Shown: positions 1 through 6,098, counted from the first letter of the stretch. The stretch: DNA of 6,726 nt from JBICHM01 sp043101835 (GCA_043101835.1 JBICHM010000267.1:1-6726); one strand, 5' to 3'. Program-made: numbers and translations. Notes: generated from the sequence alone by a model not told the origin.

Positions 1-255
1 GACAGCGCGTGGCTAGCCACGACGCCGATGGCGGCGCTGCAGCGCTACATGGAAAAGCACGACCCCGACGGGGACTGGACGCTCGACCCGGCGACCACCG
101 AAGTATGGCTGGGCGTGGGGAGGACCGAAGCGTTCGACGACGAAACGCTCCGCGACCAGGTGACCCGGGGGTTCGTGCCGCTGGTGTATTGGCTCGATCC
201 CGCAGAACGGGCGCGAGCGCTCGAGATCGCGACCGAGGTCGAGCGGTCGCGCTGA
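1..255 (+). CDS. C-terminal fragment of a hypothetical protein, paralogue of the next gene (5' end outside window)
   Basis: The frame is open from base 1 (Asp-Ser-Ala-Trp-Leu-Ala...) to the TGA at 253-255, giving 84 visible residues. The gene therefore starts to the left of the window, and the internal ATG codons at 28 and 49 are not its start. The fragment aligns almost without gaps with the C-terminus of the next gene. Shared landmarks are WLA-TPM, RY, HDPD, W, TEVW, a V-RG-V-VY strand and a final A-L..ATE helix, with roughly 45% identity counted by eye. The two genes share a strand and are 31 bp apart, so co-transcription is likely. The family is not recognised. Alternating hydrophobic strands and helices suggest the last part of an alpha/beta fold. 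Coding status is secure because of the paralogy; function is unknown. Confidence 0.85.
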   Translation, partial: DSAWLATTPMAALQRYMEKHDPDGDWTLDPATTEVWLGVGRTEAFDDETLRDQVTRGFVPLVYWLDPAERARALEIATEVERSR

Positions 256-286
256 CCGCGACTCGAACGCCCGGATATGCTCAGGC

Positions 287-1210
287 ATGCACGGACGCCA
301 CCGGATGACATGTCACACCGCTGCGATATTCGTCCTGGGGTGCTGCCTTCTGGCGTGCGCCGCCGGCGCGGAGCGTGCGGAGCCGGATGCGCGTCCCGCG
401 CCCGCTCGCGCTGAGGCGGAGGCGGCGTTCGAGATCGACCGGCGCCCGGTCTTCATGCTTCGCACGTGGAACGGCTCGTACGGCCCCGACAACCCGCTGG
501 GCCTCTCGCCGGGGTTCCGCGCCGATGACGCGGGGCGCGCAATGGCGCAGGCGCTCACGCGTCAGTACCGCAAGGGCTGGCGCCGGTTCATGCTCCACAC
601 GCCGACCGGCGGCCCCCCGAGCGCCACGCTCTCGAAGACGGTCGGTGAGTGGTGGTCTCGGTCTGAGGCATGGCGAACGACCATGACGCGCGAGCTCTCG
701 GCGTGGCTCGCCCGGCACCCGGACGCGACACTCGGCATCTACACCGGGCTGCGCCTGCGCAGCGGCGAGATGCCGGACGACGAGACGCTCGCGCGCTGCC
801 TGCAGCCGTGGCTCGATATCGGCCTGACCGAGTTCGCGTTCGACGCAACCAGCCCGGTGGAGAACCGTGACGAGTTTCTGCGCGTCCAGTCATGGCTCAC
901 GGCGCGCGGCGCACGCGCAATCATGGAGGCGTACCCGGTTGATCGATCGCGCGGGGTTGTCGAGGAGTCCTGGCTCGCTCGTACGCCCATGGTCGCCGCT
1001 GCGCGATACGAGACCATGCACGATCCGGATGATCGCTGGTCGTTCAATCCGGCGAGCACCGAGGTCTGGGTCAGCGTCGGCATCGGCGGCGGGCCCACGC
1101 TCGAGGAAGCGCGAGATTATGTCCGGCGCGGCTACGTGCTCTTCGTCTATTCAATTTACGAGAATCAGCGGTTCAACGCGCTGCGGGCGGCGACGGAGAA
1201 CCGACGCTAG
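287..1210 (+). CDS. Putative lipoprotein of unknown function, possible beta/alpha-barrel domain
   Basis: The product has 307 residues. The N-terminus looks like a type II signal peptide: a basic stretch (HGRHR), a hydrophobic core (residues about 12-23) and a lipobox LLAC ending at Cys24. It would thus be a lipid-anchored envelope protein. An Ala/Arg/Pro/Glu-rich linker follows (about 25-48). The domain from about residue 53 to the end alternates short strands (PVFMLRT, WRRFMLHT, ATLGIYTG, LTEFAFDA, RAIMEAYP, YVLFVYS) with helices. That pattern would suit a TIM-barrel fold, but this is inference and no family or catalytic motif is recognised. Two starts are possible, ATG 287 and ATG 305. Neither has a good Shine-Dalgarno site; 287 is preferred because it supplies the basic n-region. 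The C-terminal 80 residues match the truncated gene immediately upstream, so the two look like a tandem duplication. The 3' end faces the phenylalanine hydroxylase gene 6 bp away. Confidence 0.85.
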   Translation: MHGRHRMTCHTAAIFVLGCCLLACAAGAERAEPDARPAPARAEAEAAFEIDRRPVFMLRTWNGSYGPDNPLGLSPGFRADDAGRAMAQALTRQYRKGWRRFMLHTPTGGPPSATLSKTVGEWWSRSEAWRTTMTRELSAWLARHPDATLGIYTGLRLRSGEMPDDETLARCLQPWLDIGLTEFAFDATSPVENRDEFLRVQSWLTARGARAIMEAYPVDRSRGVVEESWLARTPMVAAARYETMHDPDDRWSFNPASTEVWVSVGIGGGPTLEEARDYVRRGYVLFVYSIYENQRFNALRAATENRR

Positions 1211-1216
1211 ATCCGC

Positions 1217-2089
1217 TCAGCCCTTCGTCGGCGCCGCGATCTCTTCGAGCTTCTCGAGCCTGCCGGCCTCGTCGAGCACGCGCTCGGCGTAGGTCTGCAT
1301 CGCGTCGCGCAGCTGCTCGAAGGAGTCGAGCACGTAGAGGATCGGCTGGTAGTGGTCGATCTCAAAGGTCGTGTCGCACACGCGCTCGAGGTTGAAAGGA
1401 CGGCGCTCGACTTTGTCGCTTTCGAGCGCGTGATGCCCCTCGCCGTCGCTGGAGATCAGGCCGGAGCCGTAGAGCTTCAGCCGGTTGTCCTCGTTGATGA
1501 GGCCGAACTCGACGGTAAACCAGAAGAGGCGCGCCAGGCGCTCGGTGTGTTCCTCGCTGGTCGTGTACAGCGCGGCCTTGCCGTAGGTCTGCAGGAAGTC
1601 AGCGAAGATCGGATCGGCGTGCAGCGGCACATGGCCGAAGACATCGTGAATGATGTCCGGCTCGGGCAGGTAGTCCATGCTCGTCTTCGGGCGGACGCTG
1701 ATGGTCGTCGGGAAGCGGCGTTGCGCGAGGAAGGCGAAGAAGCTCTTTGCCGGCAGATAGCCGGGCACGCCCCAGGACTGCCAGCCGGTCATCGGCATGA
1801 GGTTGGCGTTCACCTCGCGCAGGTCCGGCACCGCGTCCTGGCGCAGGTTGATGACCTTCATGCCGTCGAGGAACACATTCGACGCGGCGGTCTCGAGCTG
1901 CTCCATCCGGCGCTTGAAGAGCACCGACCACACCTCGTGGTCGTCGGCCGAGTAGCGGTCCCAGTGCTGCGTGATTGTCATCTTCTCGATGTCGATCTTG
2001 TCAGCCGGGAGCTTCGCCGAGTCCTCGCCGGCCTTGAGGGCCAGCTTGGCCTCGTCGGAGTCGATCACCTGGTGCCAGATGGTGCTCAT
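1217..2089 (-). CDS. phhA: Phenylalanine-4-monooxygenase (non-haem iron, pterin-dependent)
   Basis: The product has 290 residues, the usual size of bacterial single-domain phenylalanine hydroxylases, which lack the N-terminal ACT regulatory domain of animal enzymes. The family converts phenylalanine to tyrosine using O2 and a tetrahydropterin in the cytoplasm. The iron-binding facial triad is visible: His148 and His153 in HDVFGHVPL, and Glu194 in FTVEFGL. Other family signatures are TGWQ...VPGYLP (101-113, pterin side), RRFP (124-127), YLPEPD (140-145), YGSGLISS (207-214) and the C-terminal DSFEQL (255-260). No active-site residue appears to be missing. The ATG at 2089 is chosen because AGGAGG (2097-2102) lies 7 nt upstream; a longer in-frame extension to 2335 would overlap mreD and lacks family similarity. 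No pterin-4a-carbinolamine dehydratase gene (phhB) is visible nearby. Tryptophan hydroxylase activity is possible within this superfamily but less likely. Confidence 0.96.
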   Translation of the reverse strand: MSTIWHQVIDSDEAKLALKAGEDSAKLPADKIDIEKMTITQHWDRYSADDHEVWSVLFKRRMEQLETAASNVFLDGMKVINLRQDAVPDLREVNANLMPMTGWQSWGVPGYLPAKSFFAFLAQRRFPTTISVRPKTSMDYLPEPDIIHDVFGHVPLHADPIFADFLQTYGKAALYTTSEEHTERLARLFWFTVEFGLINEDNRLKLYGSGLISSDGEGHHALESDKVERRPFNLERVCDTTFEIDHYQPILYVLDSFEQLRDAMQTYAERVLDEAGRLEKLEEIAAPTKG

Positions 2090-2096
2090 CGATGCG

Positions 2097-2102
2097 CCTC
2101 CT
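2097..2102 (-). promoter_or_regulatory. Ribosome binding site of phhA (AGGAGG)
   Basis: A perfect AGGAGG on the minus strand lies 7 nt before the ATG at 2089. It decides the start in favour of the 290-residue protein over the 372-residue open frame, which would run back into mreD. Confidence 0.85.
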
Positions 2103-2147
2103 GCGTTCGTCCGCGGCGTGGGCGCGAAATCGCCCAGCCGATGCAGG

Positions 2148-2153
2148 ATTATA
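2148..2153 (-). promoter_or_regulatory. Candidate -10 element (TATAAT) of a phhA promoter
   Basis: The minus strand reads TATAAT, an exact sigma70-type -10 hexamer, in the 94-bp gap between the mreD stop (2184) and the phhA start (2089). It predicts a transcript start near 2141 and a leader of about 50 nt. No good -35 hexamer is present at 16-18 bp spacing (GA-rich sequence instead), so an activator may be needed or the match may be chance. In this GC-rich context an exact TATAAT placed in the only gap before the gene is notable. A short hairpin (GGGCG/CGCCC, 2120-2135) falls within the predicted leader. Confidence 0.5.
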
Positions 2154-2183
2154 CCGATCAGCGCCGCCGGTTCTTCCCGCCGT

Positions 2184-2750
2184 TCAGGCGCGCCAGCCCC
2201 GCACCCGGTGCTGCTGCTGGAATGCGAAGAGAGGGGTGGCCAGCGCGAGCAGCCCCCCGACGGGCAGCGCCAGCCCGGCCGAGTACAGCGCGCGCAGCCC
2301 GCCGATCCAGAGCTCCGCCGCCGCTCGCACCTCAATCGACGGATCCCACAGCGAGCGGAGTTCGAGCAGCGTCGTGGCGACGATCGTCAGCATCGCCATG
2401 GCGACGAGGGAGAGCAGGGCGAGCGTCAGCGGATTGCGCCGCATCATCGAGCCGCGCATCACGACGATCGTGTACGCCGCCGCGGCGCAGCCCAGGGCGT
2501 GCGGACCGAGCACCGCCACCGCACCCTGTCCCGCGGCGTCTGGCGAATCAAATGTCAGGTCGAGCAGCGCACCCAGCGTCAGCCCCGCCCACAGCGCCGC
2601 GGTCTTCGGCGCGTGCGAGGCCACGAAGGCCAGCAGCACGACCACGAACGACGGCGTCACGCCCGACTGCCCCAGTTCGAGCGCGTCGCGCAGCCCGATC
2701 TCGAGACCGAGGAACAGCCAGCAGCAGATCGCAAAGACGGGAAGGCTCAC
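2184..2750 (-). CDS. mreD: Rod shape-determining protein MreD
   Basis: The product is a 188-residue, very hydrophobic protein with about five or six membrane segments (roughly 4-20, 33-48, 51-66, 76-98, 107-130, 148-176). The family is typically 160-190 residues. LGALLDLTF (59-67) followed by a Gly-rich stretch resembles the GLLxDLL...G region typical of MreD. In the family, MreD is an inner-membrane partner of MreC and of the elongation peptidoglycan synthases. Gene order is the second support: it directly follows mreC. The GTG start at 2748-2750 overlaps the mreC TGA (2747-2749) as GTGA, which implies translational coupling. GGAGGG (2757-2762) sits 6 nt upstream, inside the mreC coding end. 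MreD is poorly conserved at sequence level, so the name rests on topology, length and context together. Confidence 0.87.
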   Translation of the reverse strand: MSLPVFAICCWLFLGLEIGLRDALELGQSGVTPSFVVVLLAFVASHAPKTAALWAGLTLGALLDLTFDSPDAAGQGAVAVLGPHALGCAAAAYTIVVMRGSMMRRNPLTLALLSLVAMAMLTIVATTLLELRSLWDPSIEVRAAAELWIGGLRALYSAGLALPVGGLLALATPLFAFQQQHRVRGWRA

Positions 2751-3592
2751 GGCGCGCCCTCCGTCACCGGCACGCGCAGCACGACCTCACTGACGCGCCG
2801 CGGGTCGATCTCCGGTCGCAGCGTCACGCGCAGGCGCCCATTGGGCTGGCGCTCCACCTCGGTGACGCGCCCGATCTGCAGCTGCTGAGCGCCCGCCGGC
2901 CAGGTCGAGTCATTCAGACGCACGATCTGGCCCGGCGCAATGTCGCGCGCGCCCTGCTCCATGTCGCCGGCGAGCGCGCCGTCGCCGCCGGGGCGGAACT
3001 GACCTCGAAAGGCGACATCGGGGTCGTTCACCATCACGAGCGCTTCGATCCAGCCCGTGCGCTCCTCGGTGATGGGCAGCACGAGGCACGACGCGCGCCC
3101 GACCTCAACCACGCGCCCGACCAGGTGGAACCCGCCCGACACCGCGACCGACGACAGGGGCTGCACGCCCTGCGCCGTCCCCGCGCCGATCCGCAGCGCC
3201 GTGTCCTGCGCGTTCGTGGAGGAACCGGTCACCGGAGCCGCGAAGGCGCGGACCTCCAACTCCGGCGCCACGGCGTAGCCGGCCTGCAGCTCGGCGACGA
3301 GGCGCTCGAGATCGTCGATCCGCTGACGCGCACGCGCGAGGCGCGCGGCCAGATCCTCGCGCTGGGCTTCGAGCGCCGCGACGCGCGGGTCGTCGGGGGC
3401 GCCAGTCTCGGCGGGCCGGAGCGTGCGGCTCAGCGTCGCCAGGGGGTGGCTGACAGGCTGGATGATGAAGTTGACCGGGTCGCGCAGGGCGCCGATCCAG
3501 CGCGTGAATCGCGTCGGCGCAAGCGCAAGGACCACCAGCGCGACGAGCGCCAGCGGGAGGGGCCTGATTGTGCCGGATCGTCCTCGGCTCAT
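2747..3592 (-). CDS. mreC: Rod shape-determining protein MreC
   Basis: The 281-residue product has the canonical MreC plan. A short basic cytoplasmic tail is followed by one membrane segment (about 12-27), a coiled coil (about 69-105, ending DLERLVAELQ) and a periplasmic beta-rich domain (about 112-275). Recognisable MreC positions are LRIGAGTAQGVQPLSSVAV (133-151), HLVGRVVEVGRASCLVLPIT (156-175) and IAPGQIV...LQIGRVTEVE (218-247). The protein forms a periplasmic scaffold linking MreB filaments to cell-wall synthases. The usual TSG-GG-FP-G segment is altered (LNDSTWPAGAQQ), a divergence. The ATG at 3592 has no clear Shine-Dalgarno site; the 58-nt gap from mreB is nearly pure GC with a small hairpin (3597-3610), and no alternative start codon lies upstream in frame. 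Translation may depend on ribosomes arriving from mreB. It overlaps mreD by the GTGA junction. Confidence 0.95.
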   Translation of the reverse strand: MSRGRSGTIRPLPLALVALVVLALAPTRFTRWIGALRDPVNFIIQPVSHPLATLSRTLRPAETGAPDDPRVAALEAQREDLAARLARARQRIDDLERLVAELQAGYAVAPELEVRAFAAPVTGSSTNAQDTALRIGAGTAQGVQPLSSVAVSGGFHLVGRVVEVGRASCLVLPITEERTGWIEALVMVNDPDVAFRGQFRPGGDGALAGDMEQGARDIAPGQIVRLNDSTWPAGAQQLQIGRVTEVERQPNGRLRVTLRPEIDPRRVSEVVLRVPVTEGAP

Positions 3593-3650
3593 GCCCGCGC
3601 CGCCGGGCGCCCGCCAGCGCGCAGGCGCCGCCCGCGCGCGGTGAGCGCGC

Positions 3651-4700
3651 CTAGAGGTCCATGTCGTTCTCGAGGGTGTCCTTCCACTCCTCGATGTTCT
3701 CGAGATAGATCGCCGTTCCGCGCGCCACGCAGGTGAGCGGATCGTCGGCGATCTTCACATCGAGCCCCGTCGCCGCGCCGACGACGACATCCAGCCCGCG
3801 CAGGAGCGCGCCGCCCCCGGCCAGCGTGATGCCGTTGTCCACGAGGTCGGCCGCCAGCTCCGGCTCGGCCCGCTCCAGTGTGCGCGTGACGGCCTCTACG
3901 ATCTGGCTGATCGGCTCCTGCATCGCCTCGCGCACTTCCTCAGCGGTGATGACCATCTTGCGAGGCAGGCCGCTGACCATGTCGCGACCGCGCACCTCGA
4001 TGGACTCATCGCTCCCGACCGACGCCGCCGAGCCGATCTCGATCTTGATCCGCTCGGCCGTCTGCTCGCCCACATGCAGGTTGTAGTTCTTCCGCATGTA
4101 GGAAATGATCGATTCGTCGAGGTCGTCGCCGGCCACGCGCACGCTTTCGCAGACGGCGATGTCGGCCAGCGACATGATCGCGACTTCCGTCGTGCCGCCG
4201 CCGATGTCCACGATCATCGACGCCGTCGGCTCGACGAAGGGCAGGCCGGCGCCGATGGCCGCGGCGATGGGTTCCTCAACGAGATACGTCTTCCGTGCGC
4301 CGGCGCGCTCCGCGCTGTCGAAGACGGCCCGCTTCTCCACCTCAGTGATGCCCGACGGCACGCTGATGACCACGCGCGGGCCGAAGAGGCGGCTGCGCCC
4401 GTTCACCTTGCGGATGAAATAGCCGAGCATCGCCTCGGTGATCTCGAAGTCGCTGATGACGCCGTCCTTGAGGGGGCGGATGGCGACGATGGAGCCCGGG
4501 GTCTTGCCCAGCATCTCCTTGGCCATCCAGCCGACGGCGTTGCCGTTGTTGAGGACGCGGTTGGTCCCCCGCTTCACGGCGACCACGCTGGGCTCGTTGA
4601 GCACGATGCCCTCGCCCCGAACGGCCACGAGCGTGTTGCAGGTGCCCAGGTCGATACCCATATCGACGCTGAACCAGCCCATGAGTCGATCGAGGAACAC
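3651..4700 (-). CDS. mreB: Rod shape-determining protein MreB (bacterial actin)
   Basis: The 349-residue product is full length for MreB (usually 335-350). Actin-fold nucleotide motifs are all present: phosphate-1 DLGTCNT (17-23), the active-site region VEEPIAAAIGAGLP (141-154), phosphate-2 DIGGGTTEVA (165-174), AGDDLDE (190-196), EQTAERIKIEIGSA (212-225) and the adenosine loop LAGGGALLRGLD (293-304), then ADDPLTCVARGTA (318-330). It polymerises at the inner membrane and directs lateral cell-wall synthesis. The start is placed at GTG 4698-4700: GGAGAG (4708-4713) is 7 nt upstream and the resulting N-terminus MFLDRLMGWFS resembles the membrane-binding helix of Gram-negative MreBs. Starting at ATG 4682 would remove most of that helix. 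The frame is open upstream to 4820, but that part has no MreB similarity. The phosphate-1 loop has Cys21 where Ala is usual. It is first gene of mreBCD. Confidence 0.98.
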   Translation of the reverse strand: MFLDRLMGWFSVDMGIDLGTCNTLVAVRGEGIVLNEPSVVAVKRGTNRVLNNGNAVGWMAKEMLGKTPGSIVAIRPLKDGVISDFEITEAMLGYFIRKVNGRSRLFGPRVVISVPSGITEVEKRAVFDSAERAGARKTYLVEEPIAAAIGAGLPFVEPTASMIVDIGGGTTEVAIMSLADIAVCESVRVAGDDLDESIISYMRKNYNLHVGEQTAERIKIEIGSAASVGSDESIEVRGRDMVSGLPRKMVITAEEVREAMQEPISQIVEAVTRTLERAEPELAADLVDNGITLAGGGALLRGLDVVVGAATGLDVKIADDPLTCVARGTAIYLENIEEWKDTLENDMDL

Positions 4701-4707
4701 GACGCGT

Positions 4708-4713
4708 CTCTCC
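4708..4713 (-). promoter_or_regulatory. Ribosome binding site of mreB (GGAGAG)
   Basis: GGAGAG on the minus strand lies 7 nt before the GTG codon at 4698-4700 and 25 nt before the next in-frame ATG (4682). It therefore selects the GTG start. Confidence 0.75.
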
Positions 4714-4725
4714 AATGCGCATGGA

Positions 4726-4746
4726 TGCGGCGGATCCTCCGCCGCA
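4726..4746 (-). repeat. Perfect inverted repeat (9-bp arms, 3-nt loop) in the mreB leader
   Basis: TGCGGCGGA and its exact reverse complement flank a 3-nt spacer. Read on the minus strand it would form a stable RNA hairpin ending 12 nt before the mreB Shine-Dalgarno site. No T-run follows it in the mreB direction, so it is not an intrinsic terminator. It could be a leader structure that affects translation, or a protein-binding site. The role is unknown. Confidence 0.6.
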
Positions 4747-4771
4747 GAACATCCCGAACCCATTGGATCGG

Positions 4772-4823
4772 CCCATGCGGGTCCGGGGCCACAAGATATC
4801 GGATTCTCGGACCCCCGCATGGG
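4772..4823. repeat. Large imperfect inverted repeat upstream of mreB
   Basis: The left arm CCCATGCGGG-TCCG (4772-4785) pairs with the right arm CGGA-CC-CCCGCATGGG (4808-4823). That is 10 bp plus 4 bp with a 2-nt bulge, enclosing a 22-nt comparatively AT-rich loop. It lies in the 210-bp non-coding gap between the terminator and mreB. It may be an operator or part of the mreB leader RNA. I found no convincing -35/-10 pair to place the mreB promoter; TATCTT in the loop (minus strand) is only a weak candidate. Confidence 0.55.
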
Positions 4824-4849
4824 GCGACCGCCGGGTCGAGGAGCGCACG

Positions 4850-4878
4850 AAAAAGGCGGGGTCGCGTCGACCCCGCCT
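4850..4878 (-). terminator. Rho-independent terminator after the 72-residue membrane protein gene
   Basis: A perfect 11-bp GC-rich stem, AGGCGGGGTCG paired with CGACCCCGCCT (4854-4878), encloses a 3-nt loop. On the minus strand it is followed at once by TTTT (4850-4853), or five T with the last stem base. It stands 32 bp past the stop at 4911. Orientation fits termination of the 6001-4911 gene pair and isolates it from mreB downstream. Confidence 0.88.
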
Positions 4879-4910
4879 CGGGCGTGTTCGATCGAATCCG
4901 GGCGGCGTGA

Positions 4911-5129
4911 TCACTCGCTGACGCGAATGTCCCCCTCCGCCTGGATGGTCAGCGCCTTCATCGGCCCGCTGACGTTGGAGGGGCCGACCTTCTGGCCCTG
5001 GATGTAGACCAGCGCGACGGCCGCCGTGAGGCAGACCACCGCCAGGAACATCAGGCCGGAGTAGACGTTCGGTCCGCCGCGTCGCCGGGCGCCGGGGCCG
5101 CCGGGCATCTGCATCCCCATCTGGCTCAT
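4911..5129 (-). CDS. Small single-pass membrane protein, unknown function
   Basis: The product has 72 residues. A Met/Gly/Pro-rich N-terminus with three arginines (15-17) precedes one membrane helix (about 24-43, SGLMFLAVVCLTAAVALVYI). A short polar C-terminal segment (44-72) follows. The positive-inside rule places the N-terminus in the cytoplasm and the tail in the periplasm. The family is not recognised. Reality is supported by a good Shine-Dalgarno site (GGGAG, 5137-5141, 7 nt before ATG 5129), position 35 bp after the coiled-coil gene, and an intrinsic terminator 32 bp after its stop. It probably shares a transcript with the coiled-coil gene and may work with it at the membrane; that is inferred from context only. 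Confidence 0.78.
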   Translation of the reverse strand: MSQMGMQMPGGPGARRRGGPNVYSGLMFLAVVCLTAAVALVYIQGQKVGPSNVSGPMKALTIQAEGDIRVSE

Positions 5130-5164
5130 GTCGAGTCTCCCTTGTGGGTGTGAGGGGTAGCGGA

Positions 5165-6001
5165 TCAGCGGGACGCGAAGACGAGGTCGCCGGGGCGGAC
5201 ATCGGCCGAGCGGCCGAGGAAGTCGACGCGCCCGATCGACTCGTTGAGGTTCACTTCCTGGAGGATCACCTTCGCGACGAACTCGCTGCCGCGCGCGATG
5301 GAGAGCTCCTGCCCGCGACGGAGGCGGTCGTTCGTGCCGGCGTCGATCGCGACGAGCGTGTTGCCGCCGGCGTCGCGACGCACGTTGAGGATGCGCGCCT
5401 GGATGGGCCCGGCGGTCCCCGCGCCGGCGCTGCCGGCGATGCTCGGGCTGCTCAGGCCGGCCTGGTCGCGGACCTCGACGAGCTGCTCCTGCAGGGCCCG
5501 GTTGGTCTCCTGGGCGACCTCGAGCTGGCCGGAGAGATCGTTGATGCGGTCGGCGAGCTCGATCTCACGCTGGGCGTAGCGAAGCTCGTTCTCGCGGAGC
5601 AGCTGCACCTCGTCGCGGTAGGACGTGATCAGGGCGGCCTGCGTGTCGGCCGTCGAGGCGAGCTGGTCGATCTTCGACTCGAACCCCTCGCGCGACACCT
5701 CAAGTTGCTTCACCGAGGCGAGCAGCTGGGCACGCTCACGCTGGAGCGGGCTGACCTGCTCCTGCAGGCGCTGATTCTCATTCTGCAGCGCGGCAATCTG
5801 CTCCTGCAGCGCATCGCGCTCCTGGCCGAAGCGAGCAGCGGCCGTGCTGGCCAGGTTCGACTGCACGGCGGCCTCGGCCTTGAGGTCCAGGAAGTCGCCC
5901 CGGATCCGGTCCGCGTTGGCGGTGTAGGCCACCGAAAGGGCGGCGAGCAGGATGCTCAGCGCCGCGGCCAGAACCACGAGAATCTTGGTGACGATGTGCA
6001 C
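5165..6001 (-). CDS. Membrane-anchored coiled-coil protein with C-terminal beta-rich domain (MreC-like architecture)
   Basis: The product has 278 residues. An N-terminal membrane helix or uncleaved signal anchor (about 6-28) is followed by a long coiled coil (about 37-180, rich in Gln, Glu, Leu and Arg, with repeats such as LQEQIAALQNENQRLQEQ). A Gly/Ala/Ser linker (182-198) leads to a compact domain (about 199-278). That domain has strands ARILNVRRD, NTLVAIDAG, GQELSIARG, FVAKVILQEV, IGRVDFLG and PGDLVFASR. The ending VRPGDLVFAS and the GTNDRLRRGQ turn resemble small beta domains found after coiled coils in envelope proteins. The plan parallels MreC, but MreC motifs are absent, so it is not named mreC. 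The start is GTG 5999-6001, with GAGGAG (6008-6013) 6 nt upstream. The likely role is a periplasm-facing scaffold or structural envelope protein; the function is unknown. Confidence 0.88.
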   Translation of the reverse strand: MHIVTKILVVLAAALSILLAALSVAYTANADRIRGDFLDLKAEAAVQSNLASTAAARFGQERDALQEQIAALQNENQRLQEQVSPLQRERAQLLASVKQLEVSREGFESKIDQLASTADTQAALITSYRDEVQLLRENELRYAQREIELADRINDLSGQLEVAQETNRALQEQLVEVRDQAGLSSPSIAGSAGAGTAGPIQARILNVRRDAGGNTLVAIDAGTNDRLRRGQELSIARGSEFVAKVILQEVNLNESIGRVDFLGRSADVRPGDLVFASR

Positions 6002-6007
6002 GATCGG

Positions 6008-6013
6008 CTCCTC
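6008..6013 (-). promoter_or_regulatory. Ribosome binding site of the coiled-coil protein gene (GAGGAG)
   Basis: GAGGAG on the minus strand sits 6 nt before the GTG at 5999-6001 and supports a non-ATG start. An imperfect hairpin (GCGGT-CAG with CTG-ACCGC, 6026-6051) ends 12 nt further upstream. Confidence 0.75.
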
Positions 6014-6084
6014 GGTGCGGCTTCTGCGGTCAGCGGGCGGACTGACACCGCGACCAGGGGGAAGAATCTACGACAAATCGCGGT

Positions 6085-6098
6085 CGGTGGATCCACCG
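6085..6098. repeat. 14-bp perfect palindrome in the leader of the coiled-coil gene
   Basis: CGGTGGATCCACCG reads the same on both strands. It is flanked by a further outer complementary pair, CGCGG (6079-6083) and CCGCG (6102-6106). It lies 84 bp before the GTG start at 6001, within the 251-bp non-coding region 6002-6252. It could be a dimeric regulator site or a hairpin in the leader RNA. No regulator is identifiable from the sequence. Confidence 0.5.

Noticed and set aside
2090..2335. An 82-residue N-terminal extension of phenylalanine hydroxylase, possibly an ACT-like regulatory domain
   Set aside because: The extension is Arg/Ser/Cys-rich, overlaps mreD in another frame and resembles no ACT domain. 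The AGGAGG site points to ATG 2089.
1352..3736. A 794-codon open frame on the plus strand, and a 305-codon one at 1971-2888
   Set aside because: They run antisense to phhA, mreD and mreC, whose family motifs are clear. Composition is Arg/Ala/Pro/Ser-rich low complexity, typical of shadow frames in GC-rich DNA, with no recognisable domain.
4701..4820. A 40-residue N-terminal extension of MreB
   Set aside because: The extension has no similarity to MreB N-termini and reads through the two inverted repeats. The GTG at 4700 has a well-spaced ribosome site.
4342..5202. A 286-codon minus-strand frame spanning the small membrane protein, the terminator and the mreB start
   Set aside because: It reads mreB and the 72-residue gene out of frame, passes through an intrinsic terminator and gives an Arg/Pro-rich sequence without recognisable features.
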